Position numbers and translations under genes: made by a program. Shown here one piece after another: positions 37,515 through 48,023 of a DNA stretch of 64,000 nucleotides (position 1 is its first letter; each line of letters opens with the position of its first letter). A model generated the notes under the pieces. It was not told the origin of the DNA, did no database searches, and saw nothing but the letters and a program-made list of their open reading frames with translations. The stretch is from Psychroserpens burtonensis DSM 12212. GTDB lineage: Bacteria > Bacteroidota > Bacteroidia > Flavobacteriales > Flavobacteriaceae. The DNA lies in the NCBI RefSeq assembly GCF_000425305.1, contig NZ_KE384347.1, positions 178,357-242,356 of the forward strand. The letters are read 5' to 3'.

Positions 37515-39944
37515 ATGAAAATATCATATAACTGGTTAAAACAATTTTTAAAAACAGATTGGCCTGCTGAGCAAACTGGCGAATTATTAACCGATTTAGG
37601 TTTAGAAATTGAGGGGATAGAACTCTATCAATCTGTAAAAGGAGGTTTGAAGGGCATCGTTATTGGCGAGGTTTTAACGTGCATACCACATCCTAATGCA
37701 GACCGATTAAAAATCACAACTGTAGATATTGGTGCTGATGAAGTACTTCAAATCGTTTGTGGAGCACCAAATGTTGCTGCTGGTCAAAAAGTCCCTGTCG
37801 CTACTATTGGAACGACCTTATACACCGAAACTGGTGAGGCTTGGACAATTAAAAAGGGTAAAATTAGAGGAGAAGAAAGCCATGGAATGATTTGTGCTGA
37901 GGACGAGCTTGGTCTTGGGAAATCTCACGATGGCATCATGGTTCTTGATAAAAAAACACAAGTTGGAGCGCTAGCTGCAGATATTTTTGACATTGAAAAT
38001 GATACCGTTTTTGAAATTGGTTTAACACCAAATAGAGCGGACGCAATGAGTCATTTTGGTGTTGCTCGTGATTTGAAAGCTGGATTGTTACAAAAAGATG
38101 ATATAAATACTGAGATGATTACGCCATCTGTAAGTTCTTTTCATGTGGATAGTAGGACTTTAAAAATCGGTATTGATGTTGAAGATTACAAATTAGCACC
38201 TCGATATTGTGGTGTAAGCATTACTGGCCTAAAAGTAGAAGATTCTCCTGCTTGGCTGCAAAACAGATTAAAAGCTATTGGTTTAGCGCCTAAAAATAAT
38301 ATTGTTGATATTACTAATTATGTATTACATGAGTTAGGTCAACCACTTCATGCATTTGATGCTGCAAAGATATCTGGGAATAAGGTTATTGTAAAGACAT
38401 TAGCAGAAGGCACAAAGTTCACTACTCTTGATGATATAGAACGCGAGTTAAGTGCTGACGATCTCATGATTTGTGATGCAGAAAAACCTATGTGTATTGC
38501 TGGTGTTTTTGGAGGCGCTCATTCTGCTGTCTCAGAAGGCACGACTAGTATTTTTTTAGAAAGTGCGTATTTCAGTCCTGTAAGTATTAGAAAAACGGCT
38601 AAACGTCATGCTTTAAATACAGATGCGTCTTTTAGATTTGAGCGAGGAATTGACCCTAATATGACAGGTTATGCATTGAAACGTGCTGCCTTATTAATCG
38701 TTGAGATTGCTGGTGGTGAAATTTCTAGTGATTTATTAGATTCTTATCCCAAGAAAATAGAAGATTTTCAAGTCCGTTTAAGTTTTGATAACGCGGCAAA
38801 ATTAATAGGTGAAGAAATCCCAAAAGAAACTATAAAACGTATTTTATCGTCACTGGACATAAAAGTTAATAACGTAACCGAAGCTGGATTAGGTCTAACT
38901 GTTCCTGCCTATAGAAACGATGTTCAACGTGAAGCCGATGTTATAGAAGAAATTTTGCGTGTCTATGGTTACAATAATATTGGTACTACAGAAAAGTTAA
39001 ACGCATCGATTTCTAATACTTCTAAATTTGAAGACTATAAGCTTCAAAACATTATCGGTAATCAATTGGTCTCTAAAGGCTTTTTTGAAATTTTATCAAA
39101 TTCTCTAACCACTCCAAAATATATTGCCCTAAGCGAGCAATTAAAAGATGAGCACAATGTAGAAATGCTCAATCCATTGAGTAATGATTTAAGCGTGATG
39201 CGTCAAAGCTTACTTTTTTCTGGATTAGAAGCAGTGCGTTATAATATCAATAGAAAACGTGATGATTTGAAGCTCTATGAGTTTGGAAAGACCTATCATA
39301 GCTATACTGATGGTCGTGAAGAATACAAGCATCTTTCTATGTTTCTAACAGGGAGTAAAACTAATTTAAGATGGAATTCACCTGTTCAAAAGAGTGACTT
39401 CTTTTATTTAAAAGGTCTTATTAATAGTACTCTAGAACGTTTAGGTTTATCGGGACATAAAGTCTCTCCTATTAAAAATGACGTATTTAGCGAAGGGATT
39501 AGTTTATCTCTAGGAAAAACGAAACTGGTCGAGTTTGGTGTCATTAATAAAAAGGTACTAAAGCCCTTCGGAATTTCGCAAGAAGTTCTTTATGCAGATT
39601 TCAACTGGGATAATGTTATTGATATGGCAAAACATAATGATATCAAATTTAAAGACATTCCGAAATATCCTGAAGTTCGTCGTGATTTTGCACTCTTATT
39701 AGATAATGACGTGACTTTTGAAGCTATTGCTAAGATTGCTATGCAGACCGAAAAGCAATTACTTAAAGATGTAGATCTATTTGATGTGTATCAAGGCAAA
39801 AATCTTCCGAAGGGAAAGAAAAGTTATGCTGTTAGCTTCACCATACAAGATGAACACAAAACACTTACTGATAAACAGATTGATAAAATAATGAATAAAC
39901 TTCAAGCTAATTTTAAAAAGCAGCTTGGTGCAGAATTGAGATAA
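37515..39944 (+). CDS. pheT: Phenylalanine--tRNA ligase beta subunit
   Basis: 809 residues, full length. Domains in order: N-terminal MKISYNWLKQFL, the EMAP-like tRNA-binding domain (GLKGIVIGEVL to about residue 155), B3/B4 editing domain (APRYCGVSITG), B5 (DVQREADVIEEILRVYGYNN), core catalytic-like domain, and the C-terminal FDX-ACB anticodon-binding domain (KYPEVRRDFALLLDND). The alpha subunit gene is not adjacent, as is common in Bacteroidota. Confidence 0.95.
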   Translation: MKISYNWLKQFLKTDWPAEQTGELLTDLGLEIEGIELYQSVKGGLKGIVIGEVLTCIPHPNADRLKITTVDIGADEVLQIVCGAPNVAAGQKVPVATIGTTLYTETGEAWTIKKGKIRGEESHGMICAEDELGLGKSHDGIMVLDKKTQVGALAADIFDIENDTVFEIGLTPNRADAMSHFGVARDLKAGLLQKDDINTEMITPSVSSFHVDSRTLKIGIDVEDYKLAPRYCGVSITGLKVEDSPAWLQNRLKAIGLAPKNNIVDITNYVLHELGQPLHAFDAAKISGNKVIVKTLAEGTKFTTLDDIERELSADDLMICDAEKPMCIAGVFGGAHSAVSEGTTSIFLESAYFSPVSIRKTAKRHALNTDASFRFERGIDPNMTGYALKRAALLIVEIAGGEISSDLLDSYPKKIEDFQVRLSFDNAAKLIGEEIPKETIKRILSSLDIKVNNVTEAGLGLTVPAYRNDVQREADVIEEILRVYGYNNIGTTEKLNASISNTSKFEDYKLQNIIGNQLVSKGFFEILSNSLTTPKYIALSEQLKDEHNVEMLNPLSNDLSVMRQSLLFSGLEAVRYNINRKRDDLKLYEFGKTYHSYTDGREEYKHLSMFLTGSKTNLRWNSPVQKSDFFYLKGLINSTLERLGLSGHKVSPIKNDVFSEGISLSLGKTKLVEFGVINKKVLKPFGISQEVLYADFNWDNVIDMAKHNDIKFKDIPKYPEVRRDFALLLDNDVTFEAIAKIAMQTEKQLLKDVDLFDVYQGKNLPKGKKSYAVSFTIQDEHKTLTDKQIDKIMNKLQANFKKQLGAELR

Positions 39945-39949
39945 ACGTT

Positions 39950-40801
39950 TTGAAAAACAGAATCATCTTACTATTTACGTGCTTGTTTAGTTTGACAACC
40001 ACTTTAGTAGCGCAAACCCTAGAGAACACAAAAGAAAAAGACTCTTCATCCATTTGGGGCCTCATAAAGCATGACGCCAAATACACCGTTAAAGGTGTTG
40101 CACATTCTTTAACTCGTCCTGTACAATGGCAAGGCAATGATTTTGCCAAGTTTGGAATGCTAGTTGCTGGCACCGCAACATTAAGTTTAGCAGATCAACC
40201 CATTAGAGATTGGGCTCAACAAAATCAAGGTGATTACCCAAAAGTTTTAAGAGATTTTGGTTGGTATTTTGGAAGTCCGCAAAACTACTTTGCAGCAAAT
40301 GCTGGTTTATATGCGTTTGGTTTATTGACTAAAAATGAGAACGTCAGAAAAACGAGTGTGCTCATTATTTCATCATCCATAACAACAGGACTATTACAGT
40401 CATTCACTAAAGCTGCAATTGGAAGAGCGCGTCCAGGCTCTGGATTTGATAATTATACATTTCGTCCATTTTCTGGAGAATCCACCTATCGATCATTCCC
40501 ATCTGGTCACACGATTTTATCGGTTACTATGGCGCATTCAATAGCCAAACAATTTGACAATACGTGGGTAAAAATCGGTATTTATACCATTGGAGCTCTA
40601 CCGCCAATATCTAGAGCAATAGAGGATGCGCATTGGATTACAGACCTTGCGTTTAGCGCAGCGCTAAGCATTATAGTCGTAGACTGTATTGATAACTATT
40701 TATTTAAAGAGGAAGCTTACGATTATCCAAGAAAGAAAAAACTTATTTCTTGGAATTTACGGTTCGGCGGTAATCAAATTGGTGTTGTAGGCACCTTTTA
40801 A
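39950..40801 (+). CDS. PAP2 family phosphatase, secreted or membrane-associated
   Basis: 283 residues starting at a TTG 5 bases after the pheT stop. A signal peptide (LLFTCLFSLTTTLVAQ) is followed by the PAP2 catalytic motifs KAAIGRARPGSG, SFPSGHT and SRAIEDAHWITD. It would remove phosphate from lipid or polyprenyl phosphates on the periplasmic side. It is coupled to pheT by position only. Confidence 0.87.
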   Translation: MKNRIILLFTCLFSLTTTLVAQTLENTKEKDSSSIWGLIKHDAKYTVKGVAHSLTRPVQWQGNDFAKFGMLVAGTATLSLADQPIRDWAQQNQGDYPKVLRDFGWYFGSPQNYFAANAGLYAFGLLTKNENVRKTSVLIISSSITTGLLQSFTKAAIGRARPGSGFDNYTFRPFSGESTYRSFPSGHTILSVTMAHSIAKQFDNTWVKIGIYTIGALPPISRAIEDAHWITDLAFSAALSIIVVDCIDNYLFKEEAYDYPRKKKLISWNLRFGGNQIGVVGTF

Positions 40802-40915
40802 GGGCTCTCCATATAACAAACTATTCCATCTGTTAAACTATTGCAAAATATTACCGAGACTTGCTTTTAAGATTCAAATAATCCTTAATTTTAACATTAA
40901 CAAAAATTGAAAACT

Positions 40916-41416
40916 ATGGCAAAAGTAACATTAGGTGGAAACCCAGTACATACATCAGGAACATTACCTGAAACAGGATCAAAAACTCCAGATTTTAAGC
41001 TAACTGCGACCGATTTATCATCCAAATCGTTAAGTGATTATACAGGACATAATTTGGTATTAAATATATTTCCTAGTGTTGATACTGGAACTTGCGCAGC
41101 ATCAATTAGAGAGTTTAATAAAGCCGCTAGCACTCTAGAAAACACCAAAGTATTATGTATTTCTAAAGATTTACCATTCGCTATGGCTCGTTTTTGTGGG
41201 GCTGAAGGCTTAGATAATGTTGAAAGCTTATCCGATTTTAAAGACGGTAACTTCGGAAAAACTTACGGATTAGATTTCACAGACGGAGCTTTTGAAGCAT
41301 TGCTATCTAGATGTGTTGTTGTTGTAAATGCAGAAGGAAACGTGATTCATGCAGAACAAGTATCAGAAATTGCAGATGAACCCAATTATGAAGCTGCGCT
41401 TAATGCTTTAAAATAA
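40916..41416 (+). CDS. tpx: Thiol peroxidase (atypical 2-Cys peroxiredoxin)
   Basis: 166 residues from ATG 40916. The peroxidatic Cys lies in SVDTGTCAASIREFN and the resolving Cys in MARFCGAEGLDN, as in Tpx. It reduces hydroperoxides with thioredoxin. It precedes dgkA on the same strand with a 120-bp gap. Confidence 0.93.
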   Translation: MAKVTLGGNPVHTSGTLPETGSKTPDFKLTATDLSSKSLSDYTGHNLVLNIFPSVDTGTCAASIREFNKAASTLENTKVLCISKDLPFAMARFCGAEGLDNVESLSDFKDGNFGKTYGLDFTDGAFEALLSRCVVVVNAEGNVIHAEQVSEIADEPNYEAALNALK

Positions 41417-41536
41417 GTTTGAGTAATTATTATTAACGTCTAGCATTATAATCTCTGAAATATATTAAATCTTATTAATAATTTTTAGAGATTCTAAAAT
41501 GCTTAACTAAATTCAGCTCAAGTTAATTAAGAATCA

Positions 41537-41905
41537 ATGTCAAAAAAAGAATCGTTTCTAATAAACCGAGTTAAAAGTGTAGGTTATGCTTTTAAAGGTG
41601 CTGTATATTTAATTAAAACAGAAGCTAGTATAAAAACACAAGTGTTTTGCGCTATCCTTGTAACCATTGCCGGATTTTATTTTAATATTTCTAATACGGA
41701 GTGGTTATTTCAAATTGTATGTATTGGCTTAGTAATGAGTTTAGAAGGTATGAATACTGCTATAGAAAGTGTCGCAGATTTTATTCACCCAGAAAGACAT
41801 GAAGCTATTGGTAAAATAAAAGATATTGCAGCAGGAGCAGTATTTATTGCTGCCATTTGTGCCGCAATTACTGCTTTAGTTATCTATGTACCAAAGATTT
41901 TCTGA
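41537..41905 (+). CDS. Diacylglycerol kinase family protein (DgkA-like)
   Basis: 122 residues, three membrane helices. The signature EGMNTAIESVADFI with AIGKIKDIAAGAVFIAAI is that of the small integral-membrane diacylglycerol/undecaprenol kinase family. It phosphorylates lipid alcohols in the inner membrane. It ends 1 base before the stop of the converging lipoprotein gene. Confidence 0.9.
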   Translation: MSKKESFLINRVKSVGYAFKGAVYLIKTEASIKTQVFCAILVTIAGFYFNISNTEWLFQIVCIGLVMSLEGMNTAIESVADFIHPERHEAIGKIKDIAAGAVFIAAICAAITALVIYVPKIF

Positions 41906-41906
41906 A

Positions 41907-42368
41907 TTAATTAATAGTGACTAGACTCACAGTAATCAACTCATTTTCTGGCAACTTAGGCACCAGTACATGATAAGTTACATTTGGAGCTTCTGCTGTG
42001 TCATTAAGAATAAACGATATGGATAAGGACAATTGATTGTTATCACAATTTTTCTCCAGTCCGTCGTAATCAATAGTATCAAACCCATTAGTAAGTGCTT
42101 TTTTACCAATGAGCAAATCAAAAGCTTCAAAATCTATTTGAGGGGTACAAGTTCCTGTAACTAGATCATCAAAAATAGTTTGGGATCTAATAATGATAAA
42201 ATCTTCTGATATATTTATATCCATTTGATAAGGCGTATTAATACATCCATACTCAACTTCAAGACTCGTAATATCAATAGTTAAAGGTATACAATCATCG
42301 TCATTAGAGCAAGATTGCGTTATAAATATTAACGAAATAGCAACAATAAAATTGATAATTGTTCTCAT
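41907..42368 (-). CDS. Hypothetical lipoprotein
   Basis: 153 residues. A signal with lipobox ITQSC followed by SNDDD is characteristic of Bacteroidota lipoproteins. The rest is beta-rich with two Cys pairs (VEYGCINTPY, GTCTPQ, KNCDNN). No domain recognised. Confidence 0.7.
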   Translation of the reverse strand: MRTIINFIVAISLIFITQSCSNDDDCIPLTIDITSLEVEYGCINTPYQMDINISEDFIIIRSQTIFDDLVTGTCTPQIDFEAFDLLIGKKALTNGFDTIDYDGLEKNCDNNQLSLSISFILNDTAEAPNVTYHVLVPKLPENELITVSLVTIN

Positions 42369-42529
42369 AATTTAGCACGTTTACGAATAAGATACGAAAA
42401 TCCTCTAATGGTTATATCAAATTTAAAACATCTCTCTAGGAATAACGTTAGTTATTTGTATTTTTGTTGAGATGCGCAAGTATCTAAAATTTGAAACTTA
42501 AACTATTTCCGTTGTCACGGAAAGTGAAC

Positions 42530-44932
42530 ATGGCAAAGAAAAAAACCAAAACTAAAGCTAAACCTAAAACTACTCCGAAATTCAAAAAACCGAGTCTTAA
42601 ACTATCTAGTCAGCAAAAACTGATTTTTGGTAGCTTACTAATTATATTAGGTATTTTAATGTTTGTCGCTTTCTTGTCCTTTTTCTTTACTGGACAGGCA
42701 GATCAAAGCACACTTAGTGAAATTAGTTCTAGAGATATAAAAGCTCAAAATTGGCTAAATAAATTAGGTGCTTGGACGAGTGACTTTTTTATTAATAAAG
42801 GTTTCGGTTTGGCGTCTTTCATATTTTCTGGTTTACTATTTTTATCTGGTATTTACATCACACTAGACATCAATAAAGCAAGACTTCGTCGCCATTGGAT
42901 TTGGGGAACCCTAATCACCATTTGGATCTCAGTGTTTTTTGGTTTCTTCTCTCATAAATATGACACTCTTGGCGGCACAATAGGTTTTGAGATAAATTCA
43001 CTTTTTCAAGATTATATAGGCAAGATTGGGACTGTTCTACTCCTCGTTTTTGTTTTAATCACTTATTTAGCAATTAGATTTGGTATTAATGGAAACACGT
43101 TTGTAAAATTATTTAAACGTGCTACGAGTGATATTAAGAATGAAGTGAACTCAAATAGTATAGACGATACTTTTGTTGTTGATAATGATTTATCTGCGGA
43201 AGCTGAAGATATTAAATCGGCTTTCGACCTAAAAGTTGAAGATGCTCAACCTAAAGAAGCTGTCAAAAAATCAGAACCTATAAGTCAAATATTAGAACCA
43301 GAATTAAAAGTTAGTCTCACGAGTGAAGACCAGAAAAAAGACAGTGACTTAAGTATGGAAATTGAAACTGTAGAAGAGGAGATTTCAGAAACTGATAATT
43401 TATCTAATAAGCTCGTTGAAGATTATGGCCAATTTGATCCTACTCTAGATTTGAGTAAATTTCAGTTTCCACCTTTAGATCTCTTAAAAAAATACGACAC
43501 CGAGGGTATTACTATCAACCAAGAAGAACTTGAAGACAATAAAAACCGAATTGTAGAAACTTTAAATAACTACAAAATTGGTATCGCAAGTATCAAAGCA
43601 ACGATTGGTCCCACAGTAACCTTATATGAAATCGTACCAGATGCTGGTATTCGCATCTCAAAAATTAAAAATCTTGAAGATGATATCGCCTTATCTCTAT
43701 CTGCTTTAGGGATTCGTATCATTGCTCCAATTCCTGGAAAAGGGACTATTGGTATTGAGGTACCAAATAAAAACGCAACTATTGTGTCTATGCGGTCTGT
43801 TATTGCATCTCAGAAATTTCAAAAATCTGAAATGGAATTACCAATCGCTTTTGGTAAAACAATTAGCAACGAGACTTTTGTTGTCGATTTAGCTAGAATG
43901 CCCCACATGTTAATGGCTGGTGCAACCGGACAAGGTAAATCGGTTGGACTAAATGCAGTTTTAACCTCATTACTTTACAAAAAACATCCTGCAGAAGTTA
44001 AGTTTGTATTAGTAGATCCAAAAAAAGTAGAATTAACGTTATTTAATAAAATTGAACGTCACTACTTAGCAAAACTTCCGGATAGTGAAGAGGCTATAAT
44101 TACAGATAACACTAAGGTTATTAATACATTAAATTCATTATGTATTGAAATGGATAACCGTTATGAAATGCTTAAAAACGCACTTTGTCGTAATATTAAA
44201 GAATACAACACCAAATTTAAAGCGCGTAAATTAAATCCAAATGACGGTCATCATTTCTTGCCATATATTGTTTTGGTTGTTGATGAGTTCGCAGATTTAA
44301 TTATGACTGCTGGTAAAGAAGTAGAAACTCCTATTGCACGATTGGCACAATTGGCGCGTGCTATTGGGATTCACCTCATTGTTGCGACTCAGCGTCCATC
44401 CGTTAACGTAATTACTGGTATTATTAAAGCTAATTTCCCTGCACGTATTGCGTTTAGAGTAACTTCAAAAATTGATTCTCGTACTATTTTAGATGGCGGT
44501 GGTGCAGATCAATTAATTGGTCGTGGTGATATGTTATATACCTCCGGAAATGAGATAACACGTATACAATGTGCTTTTGTAGATACTCCAGAAGTTGAAA
44601 GAATTACTGAGTTTATTGGTGGCCAGAAAGCCTATCCTGAGGCCTATTTATTACCTGAGTATGTTGGTGAAGAAAGTGGCACAAGTCTTGATAATAACAT
44701 TGCAGATAGAGATAAGCTGTTTAGAGAAGCCGCCGAAATAATTGTCACTGCACAACAAGGTTCTGCCTCTTTATTACAACGTAAACTAAAATTAGGTTAC
44801 AATAGAGCCGGACGCTTAATAGACCAATTGGAAGCCGCAGGTATTGTTGGTGGTTTTGAAGGTAGTAAAGCACGACAAGTTTTGGTTACAGATTTTGTGG
44901 CTTTAGACGCCTTGTTATCGAACGAAAATTAA
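42530..44932 (+). CDS. ftsK: DNA translocase FtsK
   Basis: 800 residues from ATG 42530. N-terminal Lys-rich tail, four membrane helices within residues ~30-190, an acidic linker, then the alpha/beta/gamma motor. The Walker A motif is AGATGQGKSVGLN; the Walker B region is YIVLVVDEFADLI. The gamma winged helix (QGSASLLQRKLKLGYNRAGR) recognises polar chromosome sequences. It pumps the chromosome terminus at division. It heads the run ftsK - lolA-like - lptF/G - ribBA. Confidence 0.95.
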   Translation: MAKKKTKTKAKPKTTPKFKKPSLKLSSQQKLIFGSLLIILGILMFVAFLSFFFTGQADQSTLSEISSRDIKAQNWLNKLGAWTSDFFINKGFGLASFIFSGLLFLSGIYITLDINKARLRRHWIWGTLITIWISVFFGFFSHKYDTLGGTIGFEINSLFQDYIGKIGTVLLLVFVLITYLAIRFGINGNTFVKLFKRATSDIKNEVNSNSIDDTFVVDNDLSAEAEDIKSAFDLKVEDAQPKEAVKKSEPISQILEPELKVSLTSEDQKKDSDLSMEIETVEEEISETDNLSNKLVEDYGQFDPTLDLSKFQFPPLDLLKKYDTEGITINQEELEDNKNRIVETLNNYKIGIASIKATIGPTVTLYEIVPDAGIRISKIKNLEDDIALSLSALGIRIIAPIPGKGTIGIEVPNKNATIVSMRSVIASQKFQKSEMELPIAFGKTISNETFVVDLARMPHMLMAGATGQGKSVGLNAVLTSLLYKKHPAEVKFVLVDPKKVELTLFNKIERHYLAKLPDSEEAIITDNTKVINTLNSLCIEMDNRYEMLKNALCRNIKEYNTKFKARKLNPNDGHHFLPYIVLVVDEFADLIMTAGKEVETPIARLAQLARAIGIHLIVATQRPSVNVITGIIKANFPARIAFRVTSKIDSRTILDGGGADQLIGRGDMLYTSGNEITRIQCAFVDTPEVERITEFIGGQKAYPEAYLLPEYVGEESGTSLDNNIADRDKLFREAAEIIVTAQQGSASLLQRKLKLGYNRAGRLIDQLEAAGIVGGFEGSKARQVLVTDFVALDALLSNEN

Positions 44933-44972
44933 TTGAAAAGGTATATTTCCGAAGAGAATAAAAGATAAAACG

Positions 44973-45614
44973 ATGAAACAAATAATTGTAGTATTAGTGT
45001 TTTTAATTAGTGGTATAGGATTTTCTCAAGATTCTAAAAAAGCAGAAATATTATTAAATGACGTTTATAATAAGGCAAAGGCTTATGAGAATATCTCAGT
45101 AGATTTTAAATACGTTTTAGAAAATACAAGTGAAGATATCAAACAAGAAACTCGCGGTGACGTCGTGATGAAAGACGATAAATACTTACTTCATATTCTT
45201 GGAGTAACTAGAATATTTGATGGTAAAAAATTATATACTATTAGTCCTGAAGATGAGGAAGTAACTGTATCATCAGACAATTCTGAAGACGAAAATAGCA
45301 TAACACCTAGTAAAATGATGTCATTTTACAAAGATGGCTACAGGTATGAAATGGATATTATTCAAGATATAAAAGGGAGAAAAATTCAATTTGTAAAATT
45401 GAATCCTATTGATACCAATTCTGAAATAAAAGAAATATTTTTAGGCATTGATGCTAAAACAAAACACATTTATAAACTGATTGAGATTGGCAAAAACGGA
45501 ACAAAAACGACGTTGACTGTTAATTCTTTTAAAACAAATGAGCCAATATCAAAAACCTTATTTACTTTTGACGAGAAGAAGTACAAAGATTATTACATCA
45601 ATAAGCTAGATTAA
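44973..45614 (+). CDS. LolA-like outer-membrane lipoprotein carrier
   Basis: 213 residues. Signal peptide (MKQIIVVLVFLISGIGFS), then a LolA-type half-barrel with ETRGDVVMKDDKYLLHILG and IFDGKKLYTISPED. It should ferry lipoproteins, or support envelope lipid transport, across the periplasm. It lies between ftsK and an LptF/G permease, a conserved Bacteroidota setting. Confidence 0.87.
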   Translation: MKQIIVVLVFLISGIGFSQDSKKAEILLNDVYNKAKAYENISVDFKYVLENTSEDIKQETRGDVVMKDDKYLLHILGVTRIFDGKKLYTISPEDEEVTVSSDNSEDENSITPSKMMSFYKDGYRYEMDIIQDIKGRKIQFVKLNPIDTNSEIKEIFLGIDAKTKHIYKLIEIGKNGTKTTLTVNSFKTNEPISKTLFTFDEKKYKDYYINKLD

Positions 45615-45631
45615 GCTAAGCCAACCTTTGC

Positions 45632-47992
45632 ATGAAAATATTAGATAGGTACATACTTAAGACCTACCTAAAAACATTTTTGACTGTGTTTATTATACTC
45701 ATGTTCATTTTTGTTTTGCAGGCTGTATGGTTATATATTGGAGATTTAGCTGGTAAAGATTTAGATTCATTTATCATTCTAAAATTACTTCTTTACATTA
45801 CACCTACTTTAATTCCTTTAATACTTCCACTTACTATTTTACTAGTTTCAATTATGGTGTTTGGCCAATTTGCCGAGAATTATGAGTTTGCCGCCATGAA
45901 ATCTACGGGTATCTCTTTGCAACGCGCTATGAAAAGTCTTAGCGTTTTTGTCGTATTGCTTGGTATCGTGACTTTTATATTCTCTAATAATGTAATCCCG
46001 TGGGCCAATAAAAATGTTTATAACCTACGTAAAAATATTGCTCAAGTAAAACCTGCAATGGCAATCACAAAAGGTCAATTTAATGATATTGGCAGCTATA
46101 ATATTAAGGTTGAGGATAAAAGTGGTGAAAATGGTGAATTCCTTAAAAATGTAGTCATTCATAAAAAGGCAGCTACAAATGCAAAGAACAGAACGGTTAT
46201 TATTGCTGAAAGTGGACTACTAGAAGGAAATGAAAATTCAAACCTAATACAGTTAATTTTATACAACGGTAATTACTACGAAGAAATTGTAAACAGGGAC
46301 CCAAAGCAAAATAGAAAGAAACCCTACGCCAAGAGTTATTTCGAAGAGTATACTATTAATGTTGATCTAGAAGGGTTCAACGATGTTGATATGGATGACC
46401 AAAGCTATGACAATCGTTATAATATGCTTAATGTTAACGATTTAAATTACACCATTGATAGTTTGTATGAGAAAAGAATTGTAGCGTTAAAAAACTTCTC
46501 AACCACACTATACAATAGAACATCAATTGGAACATTAAATAAAAACATCTTACCTCAAAAAGATTCCATTTTTGAAGGTGATATTTTAAGCTTATTTAAT
46601 GATAAAACCAAAATACAACTTCTTAATTTGTCTAAAAATAGCATCACAAGTACAAAACAAATTATTAGTTCCAATAAGCAAAATTTCACAACGCAAACCA
46701 GATGGAGAAACAAGCATGTAATTTCTCTTCATGAAAAATATGTTTTAGGAATAGCATGTATTATACTCTTTTTCGTTGGTGCTCCACTAGGTGCTTTAAT
46801 TAGAAAAGGTGGTATTGGTTTACCTTTAGTAATTGCTATACTGCTGTTTTTAACCTATCATTTTATTGGTATTTTTGCTAAAAACAGCTCATTAGACGAT
46901 TCCATAAACCCTATTGCAGCAACATGGCTATCTACTGCTATAATGTTACCATTAAGTATTTACTTAACCAGAAGGGCTACAAAAGACAGACCTTTGTTTG
47001 AATCTGAAGGACTTTTAAATCCTCTAAAAAAACTATTCGGCATCAAGAGTAAAATACTCGTTTTTGATACCAATGTACTTGATATTAATTCTGAAGAGTA
47101 CAGTACATTATTGAGCTATGATAATAGTAAGTTAATTGATGTCGTTAAGCATTATAGACAATATGATTATGATATTGGTTATAAAAATTCATCCATTGCA
47201 ATATTAGAGTCTAGAGGTATTACCAAACAAGAATTAAAATTTGGAGGTAACCTAACCGATCATGCCTACGAAGAGTCTTTGAGACTCAAATATTTATATG
47301 AAGAGAACTCTAAATTGGCGTTTATACTTTACGTTATTGCAGTAATCTTTGTACTCCCTGGTGCTATCTTAAAGAATAATGGTTTTCCAACAATTGGTAA
47401 TTCATTATATGTAATTAGTTTGTGCATAGGTGTCATCTATTTATTTGCACTTATGAAATCCTTTATAGATAACTCTAACTTGAACAAACAACTTGGAACA
47501 AATAATGTATCAAACGTAATTATTTTTCTATTGCTTGGATTACCCCTTTATTTTATCTTTTACTTCTTTCAAAAGAAAAAGATTAATGAAGATTTAAAAA
47601 TAAGTGCTAAAAAAAGCGCGAGCATATCTCCTGAAATTTTAGACAGAGAAGGTTTTAAATCAAAGCATAAAGATTATAAAACGTATGCTAAATACGCCTT
47701 AATATTTTACTCATTTACAGTGATACTAGGTGTCTTATTTTTTGTATTTAAAAACAATAAAGTACCAGCTGCTGCATCAGCTTCAATTGAATTATCTGCT
47801 GTTTCAAGTTTTATTTTCTTAGTGTATTTAATTATATCGTCTATAACATTTAATAAACTCTATGCGTTTATAAACCACTCAAAAAATGCTAACACTATTC
47901 TCTGGACCATTTTAGGGTTTATAATCTATCCTGTGATTTATATTTCAAGACAAAAGAAAATCACTGAAGACACTTCAACAGAGAAAAAATAA
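45632..47992 (+). CDS. LptF/LptG family permease with long C-terminal extension
   Basis: 786 residues. The first ~470 residues are a YjgP/YjgQ permease: three N-terminal helices, a periplasmic beta-jellyroll, three more helices (LPLVIAILLFLTYHFIGIFA). About 300 extra residues follow with several more hydrophobic segments (YVIAVIFVLPGAILKN, VSNVIIFLLLGLPLYFIFYF and others), longer than the usual family size of ~360. The permease part moves LPS out of the inner membrane with LptB. The role of the extension is unknown. Confidence 0.88.
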   Translation: MKILDRYILKTYLKTFLTVFIILMFIFVLQAVWLYIGDLAGKDLDSFIILKLLLYITPTLIPLILPLTILLVSIMVFGQFAENYEFAAMKSTGISLQRAMKSLSVFVVLLGIVTFIFSNNVIPWANKNVYNLRKNIAQVKPAMAITKGQFNDIGSYNIKVEDKSGENGEFLKNVVIHKKAATNAKNRTVIIAESGLLEGNENSNLIQLILYNGNYYEEIVNRDPKQNRKKPYAKSYFEEYTINVDLEGFNDVDMDDQSYDNRYNMLNVNDLNYTIDSLYEKRIVALKNFSTTLYNRTSIGTLNKNILPQKDSIFEGDILSLFNDKTKIQLLNLSKNSITSTKQIISSNKQNFTTQTRWRNKHVISLHEKYVLGIACIILFFVGAPLGALIRKGGIGLPLVIAILLFLTYHFIGIFAKNSSLDDSINPIAATWLSTAIMLPLSIYLTRRATKDRPLFESEGLLNPLKKLFGIKSKILVFDTNVLDINSEEYSTLLSYDNSKLIDVVKHYRQYDYDIGYKNSSIAILESRGITKQELKFGGNLTDHAYEESLRLKYLYEENSKLAFILYVIAVIFVLPGAILKNNGFPTIGNSLYVISLCIGVIYLFALMKSFIDNSNLNKQLGTNNVSNVIIFLLLGLPLYFIFYFFQKKKINEDLKISAKKSASISPEILDREGFKSKHKDYKTYAKYALIFYSFTVILGVLFFVFKNNKVPAAASASIELSAVSSFIFLVYLIISSITFNKLYAFINHSKNANTILWTILGFIIYPVIYISRQKKITEDTSTEKK

Positions 47993-47996
47993 GCTA

Positions 47997-48004
47997 TATC
48001 TTTG
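47997..48004 (+). promoter_or_regulatory. -7 box of ribBA
   Basis: TATCTTTG (TAnnTTTG) lies 19 bp before the ATG at 48024 and just past the lptF/G stop, so ribBA may have its own promoter. Confidence 0.45.
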
Positions 48005-48023
48005 TCTTTCAAAACAAATAATA

